Positions 7,829-15,577 of a stretch of 64,000 nucleotides of DNA are shown piece after piece. This stretch comes from Planctomycetota bacterium (GTDB lineage Bacteria > Planctomycetota > UBA1135 > GCA-002686595). The stretch lies in contig JAEUHZ010000024.1 in NCBI GenBank assembly GCA_016795205.1, positions 62,001 through 126,000 on the forward strand, written 5' to 3'. Under the pieces are notes generated by a model, which did no database searches, was not told where the DNA came from, and saw only the letters and a list, made by a program, of their open reading frames with translations. A program made the translations under genes and the position numbers. How positions within the stretch are numbered: position 1 is the first letter of the stretch; each line of letters begins with the position of its first letter.

Positions 7829-9468
7829 CGGGGTTCCTCCTGCTGCACGACGAGCAGGCGCTCCACGGCGACGTCCGTGAGCACCTGCTCGCGCCCGTCG
7901 GGCCAGCGGATCCGGAGCTCGTCGAGCCGCGCCGTCGCTCCCAGGCCGAAGTGCGCCTCGGCCGGACACGCGGCCTGGAAGCCGCCGCTCGTGCGGATCT
8001 CCGCGCTCCAACGCCGCTCGCCGGCGCGCGCCACGAGCGTGGCGCCCAGCGCCTCGCGGTTCGCACCGCGCGCCACGAGGCGCACGCGCAACCAGCGCCG
8101 GTCGGCCGCGCGCGGCGTGTCGTTGCGGAACACGCGCACCGGGCCCTCGACACCGAGCGCCACGATGTCCAGGTCGCCGTCGCCGTCGAGGTCCGCAGCA
8201 GCGCTGGCCCGCAGGACCAGGGGGCCCGCGGCGGACAGCGGCTCGGGCCGGAAGCGCCCGGCACCGTCGTTGCGCAGGAGCTGCGCCTCCTGCGCGTAGC
8301 TCGTGTCGGTGCCCGGCCGATCGGCCTCGGGGTACACGTGGCCGTTCACCACGGCGGCGTCGACGTCGCCGTCGAGGTCGAAGTCCGCGAGCTGCGTGCC
8401 CCAGCCGAGCAACGGCAGGCTCGGGCCGCCGATCCCCGACTGCGAGCTGCGGTCGCGGAAGCCCGCGCCGCGCGACGAGTACAGCGCGTTCGTCTCGCCC
8501 GAGAAGTTCGTGACGAGCAGGTCGGGGCGCCCGTCGCCGGTCACGTCCGCCGCGGCGAGGCCCATGCTGGCCTGCTCGCGCCCGTTCGCGTCGTGGCTCG
8601 CGCCGCGTTGGAAGGCGACCTCGCGGAACGTGCCGTCGCCCTGATTCTCCCACAGGAAGTTCGGGGTCGAGTCGTTGGCAACGTACAGGTCCGTGTCGCC
8701 GTCGAGGTCGTAGTCCAGCGTGAGCGCGCCCAGTCCGAACCCGGGCGCGGCGGGCACGAGGCCGGCCTGCGCCGTGACCTCCTGGAAGCGGCCACCGCCG
8801 AGGCCGCGGTACAGGCGGTCGTGCTGCGCGACGAGGCCCTCGGGCCCGCACATCACGTCGTGGCCCTTCCAGCGGCAGTTCCCCACGCCGCGCTTCCCGA
8901 TCTTCGAGGTCGAGAATTCGAGGTAGTTCACGACGAGGAGGTCGAGCACTCCGTCGCGGTCGTAGTCCAAGAAGGCGGCGCTCGTGCCCCACTCGAGCGC
9001 GCTCGCGAGTCCGGCCTCCGCCGTGACCTCGCGGAAGCCCTGCCCGCCCTCGTTGCGGATCACGCGCGTGCGGCCCCACTCCGTGATCACGAGGTCGAGG
9101 TCCCCGTCGCCCTCCAGGTCGGCGGCCGCGACGCCCATGCCGAAGCGCCCCGGCGCGATGCGCCAGGCCTCCCCGGCTGGCTCGAAGGTGCCGTCGCCGC
9201 GATTCAAGAACAGGCGCGGAGGGTTCCCGGGCTCCCCCTTCTCCGCACGCTCGACCGTCGAGCCATCGACGATCACGAGGTCGATGTCGCCGTCGCCGTC
9301 GAAATCGCCCAGCGCGAGCCCGCCGCCGTTGACCTCCAGGATCCAGTCCTTGGTCGTCGAGCCGCACAACGTGACGACGCCGGGGAGCGCCGCCGCGCCG
9401 ATCTCCGTGAACAGCGGCTGCGGCGCGGGGGCTGGGGCCTGCAGGACGATCGCGAGGAGCTGGATCAC
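7825..9468 (-). CDS. CRTAC1-family FG-GAP/ASPIC-UnbV protein
   Basis: 547 residues starting ATG with a short hydrophobic signal (MIQLLAIVLQAPAPAPQ). It carries many FG-GAP/VCBS blades with D-x-D-x-D-G calcium-site motifs, e.g. DFDGDGDIDLVIVDG, DLEGDGDLDLVITEWG, DYDRDGVLDLLVVNY and DYDLDGDTDLYVAND. The ASPIC/UnbV domain is C-terminal, with WLRVRLVARGANREALGATLV and ELRIRWPDGREQVLTDV. This predicts a secreted beta-propeller that binds calcium and perhaps partner proteins; its activity is not known. It heads a minus-strand unit with the TPR gene coupled behind it. The next upstream minus-strand gene (9506-11782) is another FG-GAP protein. Confidence 0.9.
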   Translation of the reverse strand: MIQLLAIVLQAPAPAPQPLFTEIGAAALPGVVTLCGSTTKDWILEVNGGGLALGDFDGDGDIDLVIVDGSTVERAEKGEPGNPPRLFLNRGDGTFEPAGEAWRIAPGRFGMGVAAADLEGDGDLDLVITEWGRTRVIRNEGGQGFREVTAEAGLASALEWGTSAAFLDYDRDGVLDLLVVNYLEFSTSKIGKRGVGNCRWKGHDVMCGPEGLVAQHDRLYRGLGGGRFQEVTAQAGLVPAAPGFGLGALTLDYDLDGDTDLYVANDSTPNFLWENQGDGTFREVAFQRGASHDANGREQASMGLAAADVTGDGRPDLLVTNFSGETNALYSSRGAGFRDRSSQSGIGGPSLPLLGWGTQLADFDLDGDVDAAVVNGHVYPEADRPGTDTSYAQEAQLLRNDGAGRFRPEPLSAAGPLVLRASAAADLDGDGDLDIVALGVEGPVRVFRNDTPRAADRRWLRVRLVARGANREALGATLVARAGERRWSAEIRTSGGFQAACPAEAHFGLGATARLDELRIRWPDGREQVLTDVAVERLLVVQQEEPR

Positions 9469-9505
9469 GCCTTGAGACTACGCAGCGCGCGCCGGCTTGG
9501 CGCGA

Positions 9506-11782
9506 TCAGGCTCCCCAAGCCACCTCCAGGCCGTTCGAGAGGTTGAACGTGTCCGCCGTGCAGAACGCGGCTGCGTTGCGGTACCAGACCTGATACGTGC
9601 GCGTGCCGGGGGCCCCGACCAGGCCGCGTGTCGCGACGCCGGGGTCGCCGGCCGCCGGATAGCCCGAGGCCCCCGCCACGTTCGACTTCGTCCCCAGCCG
9701 CACCACGGAGCCGCCCGCACAACGCAGACCGTCGCCGAACGCGCTGCCGAGCCCGCCGTTCGTGCGAACCGTGCCCTGGAAGTAGAGCGCCGAGCTGTTC
9801 GGCATGCCCGAGCCCGACAGGACCAGCGTGTCGGCGGACAGGCTGGCAGCGCCGGTCGCGGCCAGCCGCGCACCGTTCGCGTTCACCGAGCTCGCACAGC
9901 CGCGACCGGCGGCGCCACTGTTGCCGCAGGGGCAAGCCGCGGCGCTGCCGTCGCCAGCGCAGTAGGCGCTGCCGGTGGAGGTGGGCGTCAGGTCGAACCA
10001 GCCCGTGACGGCGCGCAGGTTGCCAGGCCAGTCGCGCGCGCGCAGCTCGTAGGCGACGCGCACTCCCGCACCGGCGAGCGTGTCGGACAGCGTGTAGCGC
10101 TGGATCTGCGGGCCGGCCTTGCGCCAGGCGCCGGCGGTCGTCGCGCCGCTGACGGTGACCGTCGTCGAGGTCGCGTTCGTCTGGTTCTGGAAGGTGTACG
10201 CGCCGGGCTCGACGAGCACGACCTCGAAGGTCCCGCCGTCGGGCAGCGTGCTCGCGAAGGCGTAGGGGGCGGTCTGGCAGGCGAGGCTCACGCCCGTTCC
10301 GGACGCGTTCGTGAACGTGAGCCGGGCACCGGCCCCCACGGCCAGGGAGGCGGAGGAGAATGCTCCCCCGGGCTGCACGGCGAGGGCGGCCTCGAGCGTC
10401 GCAGCGAGCACGACGTAGGAGGCCGAGCCGCTCACGTAGTCGACGCCGTCGTCGAGCACCTGGTCGCGGACCTTGGCCCGCACCACCCAGGGGCCGGTCG
10501 CCGGCGGGTTGGTCGGCGCCTGCGTCGCCGTGAAGACCGGCGGGAGCGTGTCGGCCGGGCCCGTGTTCTTGAGGAACTTGTTGACGAACGAGCCCGACTC
10601 GCCCTGGACGGTGACGAGGTCGTAGCGGCCGTCGTTGTCGAGGTCGGCCAGCGTCAGATCGAGCGTCGAGTCGGCCGTGTTCTGGACCTGCGCGCTCTGA
10701 TCCGTGAACGACAGCCCGCCGTTGTTCCGGTACAGCTTCTCGCTGCCGTTGCGCAGCGAGCCGACGAACACGTCGTAGTCGCCGTCGAGGTCGTAGTCGA
10801 ACAGCGCGATCTCGTTGTCGTCGTCCGCGCCGAACGTCGGCTGGCTGGCGAAGGAGAGCGCGCCATTCTGGGCCAGGTTGTTGCGCACCACGCCCTCGGC
10901 GAAGCCGGAGAGCGACGTGAAGAACAGGTCCAGGTCGAGGTCGCCGTCGAGGTCGCCGACCTCGGCCTCGTAGACCGAGCCGTTGCCCGCGGCGAGCAGG
11001 GCCGAGGCGTCCGTGAAGTTCGCGGCCCCGTCATTGCGCAGCAGGACCTGCCCGGCAGTGCCGCCGCCCTTGTTGATCAGCAGGACGTCGAAATCCCAGT
11101 CGCCGTCGACGTCGGCGAGCTGCACGTCCATCTGCAGGGAGCGACTCGGCGCGTTCAGCAGCGTCGGCTGCTCGGTGAAGAAGCCCGCGCCGTCGTTCAG
11201 GTACAGCCGCGCGGGCGCGGCGGTGGCGGAGTTGTAGCGGTCGTCGAGCACGAGGTCGAGGTCGCCGTCGTCGTCGAGATCGGCGAACATCCCCGCGCCA
11301 CTCGACATGCTCGTCGTCAGCCCGCGCGCCGGGCCCACGAAGTCGAAGACGCCGGGCTGCGCCGCTCCGCGGTTCACGTAGAGGTTGGGTGGCGAGGTGA
11401 AGAAGGCGTTGACGAACAGCGCGTCGTCCCAACCGTTGCCGTCGATGTCGCCGGTCGTGACCCCCTTGGCGTGCGAGGTGTGGACGCCCAGGCGTGCCAC
11501 GCTCTCGTCGACCAGCCCGAACGGGACGCCTTGGATGGTCTGGTTGATCCACAGCAGGTTCTGGCGCGCGACGCCCGCCGCGTTGAAGTTCCCGCCGTCG
11601 GCCACGAACAGGTCGAGGTCGCCGTCGCGATCGACGTCACACGCCTCCAGGCCCTCGCTCCACAGGGCGGTGCCCGGGAAGTTCGTGGCCTGCTGGAACT
11701 GCTGCGCGGTGACCGGCGCAGCGCACAGGAAAGGAGCGGCAAGGACGGCCAGGAGGCCGGTCGGGGAGGCCGGGGTGCGCAT
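9506..11782 (-). CDS. Secreted FG-GAP repeat protein with Cys-rich C-terminal tail domain
   Basis: 758 residues with a signal peptide (about 1-26, ending APVTAQ). Residues 30-390 hold FG-GAP/VCBS blades (DVDRDGDLDLFVADGG, DLDDDGDLDLVLDDR, DYDLDGDYDVFVGSLR). A beta-rich middle region follows. The last 140 residues are the module YCAGDGSAAACPCGN...ALYFQGT...GDGLRCAGG...YQVWYRNAAAFC...FNLSNGLEVAW. I recognise this from many large secreted planctomycete proteins, where it appears C-terminally on unrelated cores; a surface-attachment or sorting role is my inference. There is no ASPIC/UnbV domain here. The 205-bp gap to thiE is a divergent promoter region with no element I can name. Confidence 0.85.
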   Translation of the reverse strand: MRTPASPTGLLAVLAAPFLCAAPVTAQQFQQATNFPGTALWSEGLEACDVDRDGDLDLFVADGGNFNAAGVARQNLLWINQTIQGVPFGLVDESVARLGVHTSHAKGVTTGDIDGNGWDDALFVNAFFTSPPNLYVNRGAAQPGVFDFVGPARGLTTSMSSGAGMFADLDDDGDLDLVLDDRYNSATAAPARLYLNDGAGFFTEQPTLLNAPSRSLQMDVQLADVDGDWDFDVLLINKGGGTAGQVLLRNDGAANFTDASALLAAGNGSVYEAEVGDLDGDLDLDLFFTSLSGFAEGVVRNNLAQNGALSFASQPTFGADDDNEIALFDYDLDGDYDVFVGSLRNGSEKLYRNNGGLSFTDQSAQVQNTADSTLDLTLADLDNDGRYDLVTVQGESGSFVNKFLKNTGPADTLPPVFTATQAPTNPPATGPWVVRAKVRDQVLDDGVDYVSGSASYVVLAATLEAALAVQPGGAFSSASLAVGAGARLTFTNASGTGVSLACQTAPYAFASTLPDGGTFEVVLVEPGAYTFQNQTNATSTTVTVSGATTAGAWRKAGPQIQRYTLSDTLAGAGVRVAYELRARDWPGNLRAVTGWFDLTPTSTGSAYCAGDGSAAACPCGNSGAAGRGCASSVNANGARLAATGAASLSADTLVLSGSGMPNSSALYFQGTVRTNGGLGSAFGDGLRCAGGSVVRLGTKSNVAGASGYPAAGDPGVATRGLVGAPGTRTYQVWYRNAAAFCTADTFNLSNGLEVAWGA

Positions 11783-11987
11783 CGCGGATCTCCCCTCGCG
11801 GGCGAAGGGCGCTCGCCCGCACCCCCCATGGGCCGCAGCGCGTCACGCCCGGTTCGGTCGCCGACGGCCGGGGAGGAAGGTTGTCGAGAGAGCGTACCGC
11901 GTCGGCGCGGCAACGGGGACCCGAGCTGCGCGGTGCGGAAGTTCTTGCCGGGATCGAACTCCGGCGCGCTGCGGGTAGCCTCGCGGC

Positions 11988-12677
11988 GTGCACCCCGACC
12001 CGCTCGAGCTGCGCGCACGCCTGGCGCAAGCCCGCCTGCTGCTGCTCTTCACGCCGGAGCTGGCCGGCGGCCGCGAGCCGCTCGAGGTCCTGGAGGCCGC
12101 GGCGCCCTGGATCGACGTCGTCCAGATCCGGCCCAAGCCGCCCGGCGGCGCCAGCCGCGCACCGTGCGAGGCGCGCGCCACGCGCGACTGGGCGCTGCGC
12201 ACCCTGGAGCTCGACGCCGTGCGGCGGCACGCGCTGCTCGTCACGGTGGACGATCGTGTGGACGTGGCGCGCTGGCTCTGGGCGCAGGGCCTCGCAGGTG
12301 TTCACCTGGGCACCGAGGACGCGCCCCCGGGCGCGGCGCGTGCCTGCTTGGGGCCTGGGCCGCTCGTGGGTCTCTCGACGCACGACCTCGCGGCGGTGGC
12401 GGCCGCCAGCGACCTGCCGATCGACTACCTGGGCTTCGGCCCGGTCCACGCGACCGGGACGAAGGGCTATGCCCGCGGCCTGGGCGCCGAGGCCGCCTGG
12501 ATCGCCGCGGAAGCCGCCACGCGGCCGGTCTTCCCGATCGGCGGCGTGGACGCCGTGAACGCGGCCGAGCTCGCGCGCGTCGGCCGCGCGGCCGTCGGCG
12601 CGGCGATCCTCGGCGCGCCCGACCCGGCCGCGGCGGCGCGCGCGATCCGGGCCGCGCTCGCAGCGTCCAGGCCCTGA
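11988..12677 (+). CDS. thiE: Thiamine-phosphate synthase
   Basis: 229 residues from a GTG. ThiE joins hydroxymethylpyrimidine diphosphate to thiazole phosphate to give thiamine monophosphate in the cytosol. The TIM-barrel landmarks are there: VVQIRPK (44-50; the usual QLR/K phosphate-site strand), LLVTVDDRVDVA, GVHLGTED (about 104-111), VGLSTHDLAAVA, DYLGFGPVHATGTK and the C-terminal phosphate loop FPIGGVDAVNA. Length is normal. QLREK is replaced by QIRPK, so the Glu of that motif is missing; a TenI-like or divergent member is possible. It stands alone and converges with queA, 4 bp away, with no other thiamine gene nearby. Confidence 0.85.
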   Translation: MHPDPLELRARLAQARLLLLFTPELAGGREPLEVLEAAAPWIDVVQIRPKPPGGASRAPCEARATRDWALRTLELDAVRRHALLVTVDDRVDVARWLWAQGLAGVHLGTEDAPPGAARACLGPGPLVGLSTHDLAAVAAASDLPIDYLGFGPVHATGTKGYARGLGAEAAWIAAEAATRPVFPIGGVDAVNAAELARVGRAAVGAAILGAPDPAAAARAIRAALAASRP

Positions 12678-12681
12678 CAGC

Positions 12682-13758
12682 TCACGGCAGGAGCAGGAGC
12701 GCGTCGCCGTAGCTGAAGAAGCGGTAGCCGCGCGCCAGCGCCTCGGCATACAGGCGCAGGATCCGCTCGCGCCCGGCGAAGGCGCTGACCAGCATGAGCA
12801 GCGTGCTGCGCGGCAGATGGAAGTTCGTGAGCAGCGCGTCGACGACCTGGATCGGTGTGCCCGGGCGGACGAAGAGACGCGTCGCGCCGCGGCCGGCGTG
12901 CACGAGGCGCGCGGGTGCGGCGCAGGACTCGAGCACCCGGAACGCCGTCGTGCCGACGGCCACGACGCGCGCTCCGCGCGCGCGCGCGGCGGCGACCTGT
13001 GCGGCGGCTTCGGCGTCGAGCTCGTACTCCTCGGCGTGCATGGCGTGGCACTCGAGGTCCTCGACCTCGACCGGCTGGAACGTGCCGAGGCCGACGTGCA
13101 ACGTCACCGCCGCGCGCGCGACCCCCGCTGAGGCGAGGCGCTCGAGGAGCTCGGGGGTGAAGTGCAGGCCGGCGGTCGGCGCGGCGATGGCGCCCGGGAC
13201 GCGCGCGTAGACCGTCTGGTAGCGCTCGCGGTCGGTGGCGTGCTCGGGCGTGGCGCCGCGCGCCCTGCGCAAGTAGGGCGGGAGCGGCATGCGCCCGTGG
13301 CGTTCGAGGAGGTCGTCGACGCCGCCCGTCCGCCCCGCTCCCGGCTCGAGCCGCACGATCCACTCCGCCCCCAGCTCGCCGTCCGTGCGCGGCGGTCGTT
13401 CGATCGCGGTGCCGCGCAGCACACCCTCCTCGAGCTCGAACTGCGCGCCCGGCACGAGCCGCGCGGCGGGCTTGACCAGCGCGCGCCACAGCCCGTCCGC
13501 CCGTGGCTCGACGAGCAGGATCTCGAGCGCGCCGCCGGTCGCGCGCCGCCCGAGCAGACGGGCCGGCCGCACGCGGGTGTCGTTCACGACGAGCAGGTCT
13601 CCGGCCGCGAGCACCTCGGGCAGATCGCGCACGTGCAGGTGGCGCGTGCGATCGGCGGCGATCTCGTGGACCAGCAGGCGCGCCGCGTCGCGCGGCTCGG
13701 CCGGGTGCGCGGCGATCGCTGTCGGCGGGAGCTCGTAGTCGAAGTCGGAGGTCTTCAC
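12682..13758 (-). CDS. queA: S-adenosylmethionine:tRNA ribosyltransferase-isomerase
   Basis: QueA transfers and rearranges the ribosyl part of SAM onto 7-aminomethyl-7-deazaguanine at the tRNA wobble base, giving epoxyqueuosine. 358 residues with strong family motifs: TSDFDYELPPTAIAAHPAEPRDAARLLV at the N-terminus, VVNDTRVRPARLLG, GRMPLPPYLRR, YQTVYARVPGAIAAPTAGLHFT, VTLHVGLGTFQPV, and LLTNFHLPRSTLLMLVSAFAG near the end. The start is a GTG overlapping the stop of the upstream membrane glycosyltransferase gene. Length is typical. No other queuosine gene is nearby. Confidence 0.96.
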   Translation of the reverse strand: MKTSDFDYELPPTAIAAHPAEPRDAARLLVHEIAADRTRHLHVRDLPEVLAAGDLLVVNDTRVRPARLLGRRATGGALEILLVEPRADGLWRALVKPAARLVPGAQFELEEGVLRGTAIERPPRTDGELGAEWIVRLEPGAGRTGGVDDLLERHGRMPLPPYLRRARGATPEHATDRERYQTVYARVPGAIAAPTAGLHFTPELLERLASAGVARAAVTLHVGLGTFQPVEVEDLECHAMHAEEYELDAEAAAQVAAARARGARVVAVGTTAFRVLESCAAPARLVHAGRGATRLFVRPGTPIQVVDALLTNFHLPRSTLLMLVSAFAGRERILRLYAEALARGYRFFSYGDALLLLP

Positions 13759-15125
13759 GTGGCAGCACCCGGGGCAGGCCGGCGCGCGGATCGGGCATCG
13801 ACGCACAGCAAGACGGCGCAGGGCACGGCGAGGACCGGCCACAGCCAGGCGGGCTCGGTCCAGGCGCCGCCACGCTGCCATGCGGCGGCCGGCGCGAAGG
13901 CCAGCGGAGCAGCGCACGCCAGCCAGGCGAACGCGTGCGACCTGCGCAGCGCGAGCCACGGCACGGCCCACAGCGCGTACCAGGGGTGGAAGACGGGCGA
14001 GATCACGATCCAAGCTCCCAAGACGTCGAGCGCCGCGCGCGCCGGATCGCGCTCGCGCCGCCAGGTCCACAGCGCCCACAGCGACCAGGCACAGGCCAAC
14101 GCGAGGCGCGCCAGTCGCCGCGGGTCGGTCGCCGAGAGGTCGTAGGGGAAGCGCAGCGCGAGCGCGCCCTCGACGAAGCGGTGCACGAGGCTGGCGGCTT
14201 CCCAGCGCAGCGCGTACTCGGAGAGCCCCCCCAGGACTCCGCGTTCGGCGCCCACGACACCGAGGCTCGGCGCAACCCAGGGCGCGTAGGCCGCGCCGAC
14301 CGCCGCCAGCGCGACGCCGGCGCGCAACAGCCCGTGCGGTCCGCGCGCGAACCAGGGCAGCAGCACGATCGGCAGCAGCTTCGCCAGCACGGCCAGGCCG
14401 AAGAGCAGCCCCGCCCCGGCGTGTCCGCTCGGACCGCGCGCGCGTTCGGAGAGCGCCAGTGCGCCGAGCAGGGGCGCGAGCGCCAGGGCCTCGAGATGGC
14501 CGCCGCCCGCGATCTCGAAGGCGGCGAGCGGCGACCAGGCCCAGGCGACGGCCAGCCCCTCGGGGAGCGCACGCGCGCGCAGCAGCAGGACGAGCGGCAG
14601 CAGGAGCGCCAGGTCGCAGAGCGTGAACAGCGCGCGCACGATCCACGCTGCACGCCCGGGCTCGTCGCCGGGCTCCAGCCAGGCGGCCAGTGCGCCAACC
14701 GCGAGCACGAGCGGCGGGTAAGCCGCCGGGACGTCGGGGTGGTTCACCGCAGCGTGCTGCGCCGGACGCGCCGCCCGCAGGTCGAGGAGTTCTGGCGCGT
14801 CCGGCGCGAACGCGTACGGCGAGCGGCCCTCGAGCAGCACGCGCCCCTCCCACGGGATGCGGTGGACGTCATCCGAGGTCCCGGCGTCCGAGACCAGGGC
14901 CACGACCCGCAGGAGCACGGCGACGGCCACGACGAGCCGCAACGGCACGGCACCACGCCGCGCGACGCCGAGCGCCAGGAGCCAGCCCGCACCGGCGCAC
15001 AGGTAGGCTGCGAGGAACAGCGCGGGGCGCTCCGCGAGCGGTCCGGAGGCCGCGCAGGCGACGGCGCCGGCGAGGAGCAACGCGAGCGGCCCGCGCGTGC
15101 CCGGCGGGACAGGGCTCACGCGCAC
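13755..15125 (-). CDS. Polytopic membrane glycosyltransferase, GT-C/GT87-like
   Basis: 456 residues with roughly ten hydrophobic helices. Features of the DUF2029/GT87-type mannosyltransferases are visible: an early acidic pair in SDDVHRIPWEGRVLLEGRSPY after the second helix, a YPPL loop, LAVLAKLLPIVLLPW, and HPWYALWAVPWL late in the protein. These enzymes use polyprenyl-phosphate sugars and act facing outside the cytoplasmic membrane; the substrate cannot be told. Start GTG at 15125. Its stop overlaps the queA start, an odd functional pairing that seems only positional. The glycosyltransferase call rests on the overall pattern, the membrane topology on plain hydrophobicity. Confidence 0.7.
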   Translation of the reverse strand: MRVSPVPPGTRGPLALLLAGAVACAASGPLAERPALFLAAYLCAGAGWLLALGVARRGAVPLRLVVAVAVLLRVVALVSDAGTSDDVHRIPWEGRVLLEGRSPYAFAPDAPELLDLRAARPAQHAAVNHPDVPAAYPPLVLAVGALAAWLEPGDEPGRAAWIVRALFTLCDLALLLPLVLLLRARALPEGLAVAWAWSPLAAFEIAGGGHLEALALAPLLGALALSERARGPSGHAGAGLLFGLAVLAKLLPIVLLPWFARGPHGLLRAGVALAAVGAAYAPWVAPSLGVVGAERGVLGGLSEYALRWEAASLVHRFVEGALALRFPYDLSATDPRRLARLALACAWSLWALWTWRRERDPARAALDVLGAWIVISPVFHPWYALWAVPWLALRRSHAFAWLACAAPLAFAPAAAWQRGGAWTEPAWLWPVLAVPCAVLLCVDARSARRPAPGAAT

Positions 15126-15179
15126 CTGGCGCCGGCCGCACCAGCGACCGCCGAGACTCGAGACACAAACTTCACGTGG

Positions 15180-15341
15180 ACAGCACTGCTACTTCGGGCG
15201 CGAGCGTCGTAGAGGATGCCAGAGACCGAGAGGTTTCCCGACAGCGTCCGCGCCCGGGGGGGCCACGGAACGGGTCGGACCTTCCGACAGGGAAGGTGAA
15301 TCACGGCCGGTCGGCACTCGCCGACCGGCCCACTTTTTTTT
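15180..15341 (+). ncRNA. Candidate small RNA ending in an intrinsic terminator
   Basis: The 452-base gap between two minus-strand genes (15126-15577) holds no convincing reading frame. On the plus strand, a 7-bp hairpin (15279-15297, ACCUUCC/GGAAGGU, loop GACAG) is followed 7 bases later by a strong terminator. Nothing annotated on this strand lies upstream for more than 2 kb, so the terminator implies an unannotated transcript. The 5' end is a guess; I see no clear promoter. It does not match tmRNA, SRP RNA, 6S or tRNA-Sec motifs that I can recognise. The rest of the gap, 15342-15577, shows nothing I can name. Confidence 0.3.
15305..15341 (+). terminator. Rho-independent terminator
   Basis: An 11-bp perfect stem GGCCGGTCGGC / GCCGACCGGCC with loop ACTC, then CAC and eight T residues. 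It is the only textbook terminator with a long T-tract that I found in the window. Read on the minus strand it has no T-tract. Confidence 0.85.
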
Positions 15342-15577
15342 GGCCCCACTCCCGTGCGGGAGCTGCGTCCTGGGGTCGCCAGGAGGCGGGCCGCGCAGCG
15401 CGCGTGCGCACCGCGCCGGACTCGGATCCGCGGGCATGGAGGCGGCTCGCACGCGCGCGCGGGGACGGTGCGCTGGCGCGCGGCGGTGGCGCTCGAAGGG
15501 CCCCATTCCCCCGCCCGAGGTCCGTTCCCCGTCCGAGCCGGGCACCCGAGAGCTTCGGATCGCACCTCGGTCCCGGG

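Noticed and set aside
9497..12712. An open frame of 1071 codons on the plus strand across the FG-GAP gene and thiE
   Set aside because: Antisense to the FG-GAP gene and out of frame with thiE; a GC-bias shadow.
15180..15341. The sRNA-like region as tRNA-Sec
   Set aside because: No TTCGANTC-type T arm, no UCA anticodon loop and no acceptor pairing; it cannot be selC.
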